Position numbers and translations under genes: made by a program | Notes under the pieces: model-generated | Told to the model about the DNA's origin: nothing | Seen by the model: only the letters and a program-made list of their open reading frames with translations | Database searches by the model: none | From: Alnus glutinosa | Lineage: Eukaryota; Streptophyta; Magnoliopsida; Fagales; Betulaceae | Direction of reading: 5' to 3' | NCBI RefSeq assembly: GCF_958979055.1 | Contig: NC_084894.1 | Coordinates: 6,507,501 to 6,571,500, forward strand | Length of the DNA stretch: 64,000 nt | In this document: positions 23,845 to 37,465 of the stretch, one piece after another | How positions within the stretch are numbered: the stretch's first letter is position 1 | Layout of the letters: each line of letters starts with the position of its first letter

Positions 23845-26800
23845 TTGCAAAAGGCTCTTTTTTGTTGTGTCGCTTTCTGTGGGTAGGCAGGGCTCCACCG
23901 TTTCTAGTTTTGATATTTTATTGAGCGTTTCGAGTTTTTTTTTCTATTATTATTATTATTATTATTATTTTCGAGGACAAAAATTTCATAATATCTTCTC
24001 TTTAACAATAGTAAACGTTAAAAACTACAAATATCTTACAATATTGAATGCATACGTCTTCAGAATTGATACGTTAGCATTGTAATACTCGCGAGATAAA
24101 AAACGTGATTTTTAACGTTACTCCTTTAATTAACGTGTAATGTTATATACCACGTCAATAGGGTAAAGTCGGCATTTGAGATTTGTAGAGCTAAAAATTG
24201 AAAATAGATAAATTAAAAATTAAAAAAATTATGGGACAAAACTTTTAAAAAAAAATAAAGAGTAAAAAATTTAGGGTTTTTTTTTTTTTTTTTTTTAAGA
24301 AAACTTTGGACCTTGGTAATTCCGCCCCATTGCACAAACATTCCACAAATGTTACACAAAGTTGATGTGTCTCAATGTTTAGTAGCAATTAGACATTAAC
24401 AAGGGTCAACGTCCAAAGACTACTATACCTTGCCACGTCAGCTTTATAAGATGTTTGTTTAGTATGTAGCATTAGCCATAACTAATTGTGTGACTTTAAT
24501 TTACCCGTTTCACTTTTAAATTTAGGGGGGAAAAATGAAAAATTTGTTATTGTGATTTACAATTTAGCTTATTGTAGTAATAAAATGAAATTAGAGGTTT
24601 CTGATCTATGAAAAAAAAATAAAAAATAAAAAATTACTTTTTATGGTCAAATTTCGTTAACTAACTTAACAGATTTGATTAGTGTGTCACGTCAAAGCCA
24701 ACAAAATTAAGAGACATGTCCGTTGAATTTTTAACTTCTATAAAAACACATTGAATTTTCCACGTCAGACAGCAAGTAAATTTTTTGAAAAACCTAACCA
24801 CGCCGCTAGCTCCTTCGTCTCCGTGAAGAAACCTAACTCTACCAAAATCGGTCACTGTTCTTGTTCTTTACTCCCGCCGTCCATCTTCATCATCATATGC
24901 CCACGATTTGGCACCGGCACCGGCACAGATCTGATACGCAAAGTCGGAAACTGTCTGATTGTGCCAACACAAGACAAGACAAATTCGACAATGATCAATG
25001 GTCTTTTGTGCGTTCGTTTGTTGTTTCCTTTTATAAAATTTCTGGGCTCTTGCAGGGCATTAAAACTTAAAAGGTATTTCGTTGTCCATAAGATGGACAT
25101 GGACATGAACATGAAGGCTCAATTTCAAAACCTGTTGGAAGAATAATCAAAGTAATTGACACGCAGATCGATCTAAAGTGGGCTTTGTGCTTCTGCTCAA
25201 GAAAGCTGGAAAAGCTTGAAAGAGATGGATATGAATCAAATAACAGTGCCAAAGATTCTTCTCCTTCCACCAGACCAGACCAAGAACAAAGACCGATTTT
25301 GTTACAGTTAGATTTTGGTAGGGTTAGGTTTTTCCAAAAAAAATTTGGCATTTATTTTGATGACATGTGAAACTAAATGTAAATGAGGTAAATCATGTAA
25401 ACTAATTTTACATTTTTTTTTTTAAATTTACTTTTTAATTTTTCGAATTTTTCATTTCCTTCCTTTCATCCAAAATTGTTTTCCTTACCATTAAATAAAT
25501 ATTATATATTACACAAATATTTCATTTTTTTTTGTGACTATGCTGTCGTGGCTTAACGTAGTAACTCATGGATCGGTTTTTTTTTTTTTAACGAAAGATC
25601 TGAGTATTTCATTAATTAAAGATCACGAGTATAAAATTCTTACATCATAAAGTATAAAGTTCTGCAAAATTATAATCACATACTATGAGTTTACAAAGTC
25701 ATATATACAAATAAAATTCTTACAATAAAGTGTTATATATGACTTTCATCTTTCACTAATCCATGTAAAAAATAGTTAAAGAGTAGATATGTTTTAAGCA
25801 AACTAAATCTAAGATAAGGGTAGCCAGATATTCTAAAAAAAAATTATTTAAATCGGCCGTGAGAGACAACCCATAGCATCGAACTATTCAGGCCGTGCAG
25901 AGATAACGCTCTCATACCTGACTAATTTTCACCCCATAGATCACCCAACAAAATAATAAAATAAAAGTGAGATATTTCATATTTGCATGAATTAAAACAT
26001 TACTCTAACTATTAATGTCACGTAAACAGTTTTGAACGAAATGAGCTAAAATAACGGTTTGAAAGTCAAATTTAAAAATTAAGAAAATAAATTAAAATAA
26101 CACATTACTAAAAGGGTGTTTTAAGATATTTTTTCCTTTTAACTAGTTTGCCCACGTGATATATAAAGACTTATTTCCAGAAGTGACCCTACCACCTTTC
26201 ACATTTTACGAAAGAGTCGCAATCAATCCATACAAAGTCCAATAGGGCATACTTGACCTTTACTCTATTTTGTCACGTGATTATTAAAGGTAATATAAAT
26301 AAATCAGACTCTCTTAATTTGATCTTTTTTTTTTTGAATATTCAACCTGACTGCCGACCTGAGAGGCTGAGACCATGGCGGCTTAATTTTATGTTTTGAC
26401 TTTTTTTTAAACCTTCTAATATTTATAAAAGCGGCAGGCGGCAGGCGGCAGCCTTGGACAAAGAGGGGCGGCGTGCGATTTTTAGGTCAAAATTGTTATT
26501 TTAAATTAAATTATAAAAAATTGTATTACTTGAGATTTTGGTTAAAAAATATATAAAAAATATTATGTTTTCAAATCGCATGCGAAATGATGCGCTTTTA
26601 AAAATGCAATATTTTAGAAGTTAAATTACGACGTTTAAGTGCGTTTTCAAATTTACTATTTTTTAATTGTATTTTTTTGAAACTGTAAATCTAAAGTTGA
26701 AATATAATAAATTATTACTTGTTTTAAAATTTTAATTCATTGGATGAATTCTTTTAATTTTTAATAGCAAGTAGGGTGAAATTATAGTTTGAAGTTAGGA

Positions 26801-26890
26801 CTACCTACACTGATAGGATAATAAATTGCTATTAGTCTTGAATGTTTAAGTTGGTAAACTATCACAAATTTAATCATTTAATTATTATTT
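23845..26890. other. Intergenic region upstream of the glucanase
   Basis: AT-rich with poly-T and TTA microsatellites (23944-23970, 24275-24297). A run at 25575-25950 starts with poly-T and could be the tail of an old retroposon on the minus strand. A plus-strand open frame at 24751-25146 has no recognisable domain and unusual composition (MDMDMNM repeat), so I do not call it a gene. A CGGCAGG repeat lies at about 26431-26452. Confidence 0.45.
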
Positions 26891-26895
26891 TTATA

Positions 26896-27080
26896 AAATT
26901 TATTTCAATACATAAAAAAATCACTTGATTGTAATCATTGATTAAATTATTTGAAAATTTATTTTAATACATAAAAAAAATCACTTGATTGTAATCATTG
27001 ATTAAATTATTTGAAAATTTATTTTAATACATAAAAAAAAATCACTTGATTGTAATCATTGATTAAATTATTTGAAAATT
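26896..27080. repeat. Tandem repeat, three copies of a 60-bp AT-rich unit
   Basis: 'attaaattatttgaaaattt' followed by 'attttaatacataaaaaaaa' and 'tcacttgattgtaatcattg' repeats three times with only A-run length changes. The copies are almost identical, so the expansion is recent. No coding potential. Confidence 0.9.
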
Positions 27081-30001
27081 TGATGAATACCAAAAAAAGC
27101 CAATATATTTTAACAGTAATTTTTATTAAATTATACTCGGGCTATTTTGATATGGATATAAATAACAATGGCCCCCATTCAAACAATTCCGCTACATGAA
27201 AAATAATCGGGCAACTCTTGCATAGCAACAAGCCGTCATGTGACATACAATTAGGCACTCCACTAAGTACCAACTCCAGTATGTCACACATTAAAAATGT
27301 CACTATCTCTAGAAAATAGGTATTCTCTCTCTCTCTCTCTCTCTCCATTCAGTTTTATTCTTAGAGCCATTTACTGACTTAAACATTGGAGGCTCTCCGG
27401 TTCCCCCAAGAGTCCAACTTTTTTTTTTTTTATGACTTTCTTTTTGTGTTTGTAGTTAATCTGTTGCCTGGTCTAGCCGTGCGAAAATCTGCTTCAACAT
27501 TGGTGATATACACTACCACAAGTCCATTGGGGCCCACCAAGGCCTACTAGCCCTCAGGCCAAAGGAGGTCTGATTGCCCAAAAGAAGGACCAACCATCCC
27601 CACCCCCCCCCAACAAATAATTTTGAATCAGTAATTTTTTTTAAAATGACTTCATTTTTAATTTTAAAATTTTAATCTACTTTTCTTGACCAATCTAATT
27701 AAAAACATTAGAAGAAAAGTGATTATTTTGTTAAAACATGCATCATTTGTAAATTTATTTATTTTAATCATTGAATGGATGGAGTACTCTTTTTATTTTG
27801 GGTTAAATAGTTCAGAGGTACATGTGGTTAGACCTTAAATGAAATTGCCGTCTCGGTTTACAAAAGCGTCACAGGTGGTGTCTGTCTTTAATAGACATTC
27901 TCAGTTAGAACTTCTGTCAGTACTCTCTCCACTTTTTTAACAGACCTCCCCGTCACCCACTTTAAAATGCCGACACTTGTATCGGTTGCATCGCGGCCAC
28001 GTATCACATATGACACTTATGCTTTCAATGCCATGTAGGATAAGAAAATTAATAAAAAAAAATACATCAAATATTTTTATTTTTTGAACAAAAAAGGGGT
28101 GGCGAAAGCAACTCCAAAGAAAAATATTTCGCGTATCACCTGTAATAGGAATGTATTTACACCTTAATTCAGGAATTCTTTACAGAATTTTAATTTCTAA
28201 TTTCTGAATTATAAAATACTCATCAAAACATTAAAGCTTAAATTAACAGAATTAAAATTCTCAACCTCTCATAAATATAAATTCTATTATTTTAAAAAAA
28301 TCTAAAAACTCGTCGACACACCTATTTCAGTGCCATATTTCCCCAAGTCTTATTATAGGATATTTAGTAGTATTTTATTTTATTTTGACAGTCGCCTCTA
28401 ACATGATTCCTGAACCGTCCAATTTTTTTTTATGCCCCCAGTAGAATTCAAACACGTGGCACAGATTACAAGTGTCGGTCACAGAATCTTTCATCGTGTT
28501 TGAAATCTATAATTCTTTTTTTTTTTTTTTTTTTTTTTTTGTTTTCTAATTTGTACAAGGGTATTTTTGTCATTTTTGATAAAATGGGTGTACATTCCAA
28601 TTTATGGTAGTTTGCGAAAACATTAATTGCTTCAATTGAAAGTTTGGGTGAAATATTGCAAATTACCTATAGTTGGAGGAGTATGTGTATTTTTTTTTTT
28701 TTTTTTTTATTTTTAAAATATATTAATTAAAAAGTTCGCTGACACCTCACTACCTCAGCACTGCACGCTTCATGCCTTCATATTCTTAACTCATTCGGCC
28801 GACATCGTCTAAATAAAGTAAAAATGCGGCTATTTTAAAATGTTATTCAGACTGGTAATATCTATAATTATATTGTTTTGATTTATTGAAACCAATTAAA
28901 ACCTGACACCTAGCAACTCGATCCCCACTCTAATTAATTAATCCCAACAATTATGGGGAATGTGACTAATTTCCCATAATTAGTGTCGCTGATCGGTTTG
29001 TTACATGCCTTGACAATTATTTCTTATCTTTACTTGAAGAAGATGAAATAATAATAACACCCTCCTTATAATGGTGGCAACATTCATGACCTTTAGGTAT
29101 GTTGTTGCTTTTCACTTATTGTCTTCGTTGAAATTAGATGTAGAATGACCTATTTATTTTGACAAAATTAAAAGTAGAGGCAGTGGGCATACTTTTAAGT
29201 CACGCCTGCGACACGACAAAACGTGAAATATCTTAGTTAATACGGTAAGTTAATTTAAATAGATAATGTTCAAATTTACGACTTTTTTTTTCCGACAATT
29301 GATGAAGTTTTTTCAATAATTATATGGTTAATTATTTGAAGTTGAGTTTATGCTTTTTATTTTCTCTTTATATTATCAAGTATGTTTGGGGTTTTGTTCT
29401 TACTAGATTTCGAGAATGTACGTGTAGTTTTTCTTTTTTGTCTAGATCCAGTTTAGGTGCGTGCCGGAGATCTCCTCTAGAAAAATTAAAGGTCCAGAAT
29501 TAATTTCTTTCTTTCTTTCGTTCACAACTCTCCCTCTCCGTCTCTCTCGATCTTGCTCTGTCCTTTTGCTCCGGCCACCTTGTTTTCATTCTTCACCTTT
29601 GGGACCCATTACTTTCATTCTTGGCATGATTGCTCCTCCCTGCAGTCATCAACCAAACGTGTAAAATGAAAAACAAGAAGCTGGCAGGCCGGAGCAATAA
29701 TACAAACTGTCATATTCTTGGTTCAATTCCATTACGTTTTGGACCCATTAATATTCCTTAACCTAATTTTCTTTATTTTTTTTTACGACACTTAAACCAG
29801 ATGCTTCCCATCGATCTCACCGGCACTATGTATATGTAATAACTGAGTTCCCCTAAACTTTAGGGATGGTCCCAAAGAGATTTATCATGGCAATTAAGTA
29901 GGATGTATAGTACTTTCCATTAGGGTTCTATTTTTTTTTTTTTTTTCCCTATGGATGGTTTATTTTTTGAGAATTAATTAAGTACTACGTACCCATATAT
30001 A
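27081..30001. other. Intergenic region before the tandem duplication
   Basis: No gene recognised. Contains a CT microsatellite (27325-27345), several poly-T runs (27419-27431, 28519-28540, 28691-28708) and long non-coding AT-rich stretches. A short frame at 29461-29664 shows no family features. Confidence 0.5.
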
Positions 30002-30937
30002 CATATATTACGGCTGATTTAACTAATATTAATCTAGGCAACTTAATTAGGTTTATTAAGAACTATATATATATAATTAATCTAGATTAATATGCACGGC
30101 ACCTAGACACACGTGCATGGACACGCATGCACGCGCATTGGTTGAGGCACATTTAATGCTTCTACGCGTTTAAGTACGTATTCAAAACAAATTATGTAAC
30201 TACATGATATATATTATTATTATTATTAAAGCAAATAATTCAATTTTTTTTTTTTGATTCCTTAAGAGAATGGAAAGCAGACAATGATGACTAACAAGAC
30301 CATTCATGATTCATATTTGCAGACAACATCAGACCTATGATCTCACAAAACACGCAAAACCGCAATGGATAAGGCGTTGCCCGACGAGGCATCTAGTCAT
30401 GGATTGAATATGGTCAGCCATCTTACATTCTTACTCATCATCCGTCCACATCCATCATCCATTATCCACCATCATCCATGTCCCACAAAACGATTTTTCC
30501 CACCGCCCAAAGAAATATAAATATGATTCAATTGGTTTCATCGATCGATGGCGCATTGGATTGAACGAATTAAAAGCACTTTTTAAGGATACCAAATGCA
30601 AGGATGGAATATGCTTTATACAGATTTTTAGACGGTTAAACTAGCGACGAGTCACCTATAAAATAAAAATAAAAGCTATTGGGATGACGTATGTCGTCCG
30701 ATGGGGGCCGGTGAAAAACTTTTGATGCTTATGTAAAAAAAAAAACTACAAAAGATAGTTAATTTGAGGGAAAGTACCGCGTACCACATTTTTTATGAGA
30801 TAGACTCTTTGTTCAACATGGTAACACCGGCCGGCAATGATAAGTAATGTGTGTTAATTTGACGAAAGTTGTTAAGCTGAGTTTTTTGTTTTTAATTTTA
30901 TACATTGTGATAAAAAAAAATATAAAGAATTTGTATG

Positions 30938-32805
30938 CGTTGAAAATTATTTCATGAAAATCTAAGTTTTTCTCTTATTTGAATATATATGAAAATTTAA
31001 GTTTATCTTAAATTTGAATATTTAAATTTCCCTATATTTCTTTTTCTTTATTCTTTGTCCTACATTGAAAAGCTATGAGTATTTTTTTTTTGTGCTTTAT
31101 AAGCATTTATCAAGCTTTTATATTAAATAAGATTTTGAGTATACATGTGCTAGTTGTGCTAATTGCGTCACCCAGTACGAAGCACTGGTCGTCGCACGCA
31201 CGTACGCGTGTCGCTTTGAAGGTTTAGACGCACTTAGTACTTGGAATATGAACCTTTTAATATTAATGAAGCTATGAAATCTAGGGATGCCACATTTTGG
31301 AAGGAAGCTAGTAATAATGAAATAGAATCCATTATGTTTAATAAAACATGGATCCTTGTAGACTTACCTTCAGGTTCTAAACCCATCGGTTGTAAATGGA
31401 TCTTTAAGAAAAAGATGAAACTTGATGGATTCGTTGACAAGTTTAAGGCTAGATTAGTAGCCAAAGGGTTTAGACAGTCTAAGGGTATTGATTATTTTGA
31501 TACTTATGCTCCTGTGACTAGGATTTCATCAATTAGAACTTTGGTATCTTTGGCTTCCATATATAACCTTGAAATCCACCAAATGGATGTGAAAACAGCA
31601 TTCTTAAATGATTATTTGGATGAAGAGGTATATATGGAACAACCTGAAGGATTCATAATTCCAGGACAAGAAAACAAAGTTTGTAAATTAGTTAAATCTT
31701 TATATGGTTTAAAACAGACTTCAAAACAATGACATGAAAGATTTGATAATGTAATTATTTCTTATGGTTTTCATTTGAATGAAGCTGATAAATGTATTTA
31801 TTTTAAAATGTTTGATAATGATATTGTCATAATATGTTTGTATGTAGATGACGTGCTAATTTTTAGTAATAATAATTTTTGTATTAAAGATACAAAAGAT
31901 TTTCTTTCATCACATTTTGATATGAAAGATATGGGTGTTGCTAATACCATACTTTGTATTAAATTACATAGAATTGGAAATGCATATGCCATATCACAAA
32001 CTCATTATATTGATAAAATTTTGAATAAATTTAGTCATTTGCATGACAAAATTTATCGTGTTCCTTATAACTCAAGTTTAAAGCTTGGAATAAATAAAAA
32101 TCGATGTGTATCACAACTAGAATATTCTAGTGTTATTGGTAGTCTGATGTATGCAATGCATTGCACACGTCCAGACATTGCATTTGCCCTGGGCAAATTG
32201 AGTAGATACACAAGTTATCCAGGTGTTAAACATTGAAAAGCAATTTCCATAGTTTTAGGTTACTTAAAAGGAACTAGATCCTATGCTCTTCACTATGGAG
32301 GCCAGGATATCCTTCTGTGATTGAAGGATATAGTGATGCAAATTGGAATTGTGTGGACGATGGATCTAAATCCACAAGTGGATGGGTTTTTACCCTCGGT
32401 GGTGCAGCTATCTCTTGGGGATTCAAGAAACAAACTTGTATAACTCACTCAATTATGGAGTCAGAGTTAGTTGCTCTAGGAGCTGCTGGGAAAGAGGCTG
32501 AATGGTTGATAAACCTTTTGATTGATTTGCTCATATAGCCAAGTCCTATGCCTCCAATTTCCTTACATTGTGATAGCCAAGCCACATTATCTAGAGTATA
32601 TAGTAAGTCCTATAATGGAAAGTTAAGACATATAAGTCTTAGACATAACACTGTGAGACAATTGTTGGAAGAAGACATTATCACAGTTGATTATATAAAG
32701 TCGTGCACAAACTTAGCAGATCCTTTTACAAAAGGCCTATGTAAGGATCTGATTCGTAAAACCTCATTTGAGATGGGTCTAAAACCAATTGAATAGATCA
32801 CTACA
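30938..32805 (+). mobile_element. Truncated Ty1-copia retrotransposon bracketed by a 73-bp duplication
   Basis: A 1.87-kb insertion in unit A that is absent from the equivalent place in unit B (around 39800). The left 290 bp include 'gtcctacattgaaaagctat' and 'gtgctttataagcattta', which resemble copia LTR sequence. The right part is reverse transcriptase/RNase H. Gag, protease and integrase are missing and no complete LTR pair is seen. On both sides lies the same AT-rich sequence (30865-30937 and 32806-32880, about 95% identical by eye), far longer than the normal 5-bp target duplication. Confidence 0.8.
31226..32796 (+). pseudogene. Ty1-copia reverse transcriptase-RNase H remnant
   Basis: C-terminal half of a copia polyprotein, read in several frames. 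Visible motifs: KARLVAKGF and DVKTAFLN in the palm, the catalytic YVDDVLI (about 31838-31858), RPDIAFALGKLSRY, then RNase H SDANW (about 32329) and HCDSQATL (about 32563). It is broken by in-frame TGA stops at 31730-31732 and 32234-32236, both where the family has tryptophan. There is also a frame change near 32317 and a TAG at 32536-32538. It has no start, no integrase and no flanking LTR promoter, so it is dead. The two TGG-to-TGA changes fit deamination of methylated cytosine. Confidence 0.9.
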
Positions 32806-34002
32806 AAAGTTTTTAAGCTGAGTTTTTTGTTTTTAATTTTATACATTGTGATAAAAAAAAAAATATAAAAAATTTGTATGAAAAGTGAAAAAGTTTGGTT
32901 TTGTAGTATTTTTTTATTATTATTTAAACAGTAATAAAAAATTATTAATGTGATATAAAAAGTGAAAATAGTTAGAACGTTTTGAAGTTTTTTTTTTTTT
33001 TTTTTTTTTTGAGAACAGAAGAATAAAGAGGTGGAGAGGGGAAGAAGGTTGCCAGATAGAGCCGTTAGTTTAATTTCCTTATAATGCATGACATACCATG
33101 TTAATCATAGATTCTATTAATGGTCATTTGGGGATTGATGAGAGTGAATATATAGTTTTCATGTGTAGATTGAAGATCTTTGATTTATTTTCCTTACAAG
33201 GGTAATTAGCGTATCACTAGAATATAAATATATATACACAAACACATATATAAACCATGCATTTATGTGCGTAGATATACCTAATGACATTGGTTTTTGA
33301 ATGGTTTAGATTTTAAGGTATGGACAAAATTTCTTTTAATTTAGTCTATTAAACTGACACCTTTTTAGACCTAGCGTTAGCGACTAATTAAGATGCGGGT
33401 CAAGACACAAGTGTAGTGTTTGGTGCTGGGGACAAGGGAGAAGCAAATTAAACAAAGAGAAAATTAAAGTGATGCTCCAAAATTACTTTCCAGGTATTCT
33501 GATAACCTTTTCTATCCTCAATCCAGGAAGCAATCCGGCACTAGTTCATATTTTACTTGTTCATCCATCTTTCCAGCAAGCCATGCAAAAGTGTTCTTTA
33601 TACTCCTTGGTACTCCTTCCAACATCTTCTCGACGTGTCTTGTGATGAAAAAGGGACCTTGATGATTCTCATCCACATCACCCCTTTTGGACTTCTGGGT
33701 GGGTAGCTTTTAAACTTTTTGTTAATAAATAAGAAATAGTTTTTTTTTTTTTTAATTTTTAATTTTTATATAATACATTAAAGCTTGAGAAATATATATA
33801 TATATATGAAGGTTATTAAAATTGGTAATTTTCATCCGAGAAAGTCTTTTCTAAAAAAGGGAGTCTTGGAGTGAACATGACGAATCTATGTCAATGGCTG
33901 AAACCTTACCCAACTGAAAAGAATGATTAAAATAACCCAATCTACTATCTAAACAATTTTATTTTATTTTATTATTAATGTCAGGAAATGATTCTCAGTC
34001 GT

Positions 34003-34960
34003 AAAAGAGACTTTTTGCTTTTCCGATCCGTAATTTTCTTTTTAAAAAAACAAAAAAAAAAAAGAAAAAAAAGAAAGAAAGTAAAAGGACTACAACCGCA
34101 TTGAATAGCTTTGCCTAGAGAGAATCCTCAAGATGGAAGGAGGACGTGGGAATCCTGCTAGCGGTGTTGGTTGTAGGGCTTAAAGTGAAAATTTGCGAGT
34201 GTCATGAACGGTACTCAAAAGGTTTTTAACTTTAAACCAGTTGCAGAATGAATTATAAAAACTAAGAGATATATTTATAAGTAGATAATTGAGTGTCCAC
34301 TTTGGACTATGAGACAGATGACTACAAAGTTAGTATATCTTATGATCAAGATCTGGATCTGAATTCTTCTTTGCAACAAAAGGCTTTACCGATATAGAGC
34401 TAGGAGACCAAAGATAAAGGTCAGATTTATCTGAAGAAAAAAAAAAAAAAAGAGACTTTTGGCTTTTCAGTGTTCTTTTTCTATTTTTATTTATAAAAAA
34501 AAAAAAAGAAAAAAAAAAAGAAGTAAAATGACTATAACAGCATAACAATACAAAAGAAGAAAGTTACAAAAACCAAATCAAAGACCAACTAAATAACGAT
34601 GTCAGAATCCATTCAATAGCCTCGCCTAATAGAGGATTTTCAAGATGGAAATTAAAGGAGGGATGTGGAAATGCTGCTAGCGATGCAGGTTGTAGGCTTG
34701 TAGCGGCTCATAGTAAAAATTTGCGAGTGCTATGAATAGCACTCGAAAGGTTCTTAGTTTCATACCGCCTCTAGAATGAGCTATGAGGATTAAGAAAAGA
34801 TATATCTACAAGTAGATAATGAGTTCCTACCTTGGACTGTGAGACAGATGACAACAAAGTCAATATACCCTACGGTCCAAATTAGGATCTAGATTCTTAT
34901 TTGTAGCAAAAAGCTTCATTGAAAGAGAGATAGAAAAACAAACGTAAAGTTGTACTTGAT
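34003..34960. repeat. Internal tandem duplication within unit A
   Basis: A block of about 450 bp occurs twice in a row here: about 34003-34445 and about 34450-34960. Both copies contain 'agactttt-gcttttc', a poly-A/G stretch, 'aatagc-t-gccta', 'aagatggaa', 'aaaatttgcgagtg', 'gagatatat-ta-aagtagataat' and 'gactatgagacagatgac'-like words. Unit B has a single copy (about 41060-41560), so the doubling came after the main duplication. Confidence 0.75.
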
Positions 34961-35867
34961 TTACCCCGAAGAAATAAAAGAACTTAGACAGTTTAGCCCA
35001 TGCTCTTAAAACATGAGGGCAAAACACGTCTCTTACAAATGATGCAAGAGTATGTGACAAGTGATGAGACATGACCTGCATAATTCACCATAATTTTTTC
35101 GAATTTCATATGCAGCTCACCCCAAGAAGCAATGCACTTTCACTTATGATTTATAATTGGTGAATTAAGCCTTGGAGAGGTGCTTCATTCTCTGAAGACG
35201 TCCCACCGCACTACATAATAAATTTCCAACTCAAGTCTTCTCTTCTGGCCAACATTATTGCACTTCCACAACCACAAACCAAGTCATTGTCCTACATGAA
35301 ATCACACTAGCTATGAGCCCATCATGCTTACGGAACATTAGAAAAGAAGTCAACATGATAATGATCACCATTCACCAAGCTCTTGGACTGATTCCACTAA
35401 GCTAGAAAAGGTCATGCACAATAATGACTTCAGCCTAGAGAGCAAACATTAATGCCTTGATTCACAAGGCAGAAGAGGAAGACACTCCCACCCAAAAGAT
35501 GTGCTGCAGGTTAAAGCCCATCATTATTTTTGGTCAGATATTTTCTGCTGGATTCAAAACCAGTGGTATTCACTAATATTAATGTCTTTAAAGAAACCAG
35601 AAGTCTCTCTCATGTGAATGATGTGTCGTACCAATGAGTAAAAAAGTGAAGTATGCAATGGAATAACGATTAAAATCAAATTAAATGGCATTCCAAAAAT
35701 ACAAAACATGATAACACTTACAGAAAAACATGAACATCTGGTAGTCACTAGTCATAACCATTCTAGACAACAAGATTTCAAAACCCTACTCAAATGCTGA
35801 AAACACAATCACTCAGTAAAGATCAGCTTCCTTGTGTCTGTGAATCACACGTACAGTCTGAACTCGG

Positions 35868-36281
35868 CTATGAGACACAAGTCAGCAGATAACCTTTCTT
35901 CATTTGATTGTCATCAAGGAATGAACCATCAGACTGGTCCACCGAGCCGGAAACCTTCATCCCAGCACAGGTAGAGCAAGCCCCAGCCCTGCATGAATAA
36001 GGCAGCTCAATTCCAGCATTCTCAGCTGAATCTAGGATGTAAGCATCATCAGGGGCGTTAAACTCATTCTCTTCACCATCTGGTCCTACAAGCTTAATCT
36101 TGTAAACTGCCATTGCGGATGCTCTGAAAGAGGGGGATGCTTTCAATCCAAAAGCTTTGCTGATGCTCTTTACAGATCCAATAGAGAATGGCCGCTTGAC
36201 AATGGTGCTGGTGAAACGGTTCTGAGGTGCAGTTCTTAACATGCAATGGGAGGGAAGCTTCACAGTTGACATGGTTGACAT
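35868..36281 (-). pseudogene. Ferredoxin copy A, C-terminally truncated
   Basis: Duplicate of the intact ferredoxin at 42448-42912 and very similar to it through the transit peptide and the 2Fe-2S motif (CRAGACSTC plus LLTC, all four cysteines present). Just after LLTCVS, the tyrosine codon TAC has become TAG. Eight bases further on, a 4-base insertion (TGTACGTGTGATT against TGTGTGATT) shifts the frame. The product stops at 137 residues and lacks the last 17, which in the ferredoxin fold form the closing beta strand and the helper THKE segment. All upstream residues are well kept, so the damage is recent. It may be a new pseudogene or, less likely, make a shortened protein. Upstream sequence including a TATATATA box (37456-37465) is still shared with copy B. 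Confidence 0.8.
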
Positions 36282-37455
36282 AGTTGCCCTGAATCCACAA
36301 AGCAAATTTCTGCTGGTTTAATAAATAATTGCCCACCAAGTACAGGAAACAAAGCTATTAAGGTCTATATATAACACCAACTTTACTAGTAAAAATAAAT
36401 GAAACAATGTATATAACATCAATCTGAACAAAAGAAACTGATAGGGAAAGAATTAGAAAATATAAATTGTTCAATGCATATAGATTCACGCTCAGGTATC
36501 ATCAAGCAAAAACATCCCTATAGATGCAGATATAACAAAGGCGAACTGATTAACGCCCTCCTTGGACAACTCTATTTCTTCCATCTGCCTTTCTTGTCAT
36601 GAACTTCAATGGGATAATGCTAGGAAAAGATTTGAACCTAACGCCTGCATGCCCCAACCCCACCAAACCCTTTTACCACTGGAGTCAAGGGAAAAGGCTA
36701 AACGGGGGGAGGTTGAATGTTATTGATTAAGAGTAAAAAACACAAATTTCTAAAACCAGTATCAAAGCATATATTCATGTTTTGAATTATACTATTGTTT
36801 CCAGAATATTGAGCATGCGCCAAATTGGCTCCTAATCGCATTGTTATTACCTCCCAAAGTACTAAATCCATAAGGTTTGTAGGACTATAAAAGAGCACAA
36901 ACCCAAGATACAAGAAAATTCCCACTGCTAGGCAGCAGCAGAATGTATAAGAGCTGAAATAGTGGAAGGCCTTTATATTGCTTCAGGTAACTAAGCATTA
37001 AGGGGGAATGGGGCAAAATTAACAACTGCATGGGAAAATAATAGGAAAATCACAATGTTGATTCAAAGGTCCCACCCCAACACACATACCAATGATATAA
37101 GAATAGATTAAATCAGTTACAAAGCATCCATTTCTCCATTGGATGAGGCACTCATTTCTAAGAATTCTACGAGGATGGAAAGGTGCCAACTGCTTATAAT
37201 TTTGGAATTTGTTGCCAAGCACACCCTAAAGCAGATGAGTGGACCTCCTTGCAGCCATGGGAGTGATATTTTGTATGCCTTTCAAAGCTTCACAACAAAA
37301 TGGAACTAAACTTTCCATTCCGGAAGAAAAAGGCAATTGATGACCGGAGCACTATGAGAAGAGCAAGCCAAAGGCTCTCTGCTCTTCACTCGAGGCTCCA
37401 ATTTTATAACCACTTGATAGAAATAGCCTAGCTATCTCAATAATTTAACCAATGC

Positions 37456-37465
37456 CTATATATAG
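37456..37465 (-). promoter_or_regulatory. Candidate TATA box of ferredoxin copy A
   Basis: CTATATATAG on the minus strand about 1.17 kb upstream of the start codon, conserved in unit B at 44071-44080. A second TATAAAA lies about 50 bp further downstream (about 37401-37407). The distance implies a long leader with an intron ending near the start codon (GGATTCAG or ACCAGCAG acceptors at about 36293 and 36318). Confidence 0.4.

Noticed and set aside
24751..25146. 131-codon plus-strand frame
   Set aside because: No recognisable domain; MDMDMNM and CPRFGTGTGT come from simple repeats; the opposite strand is equally open.
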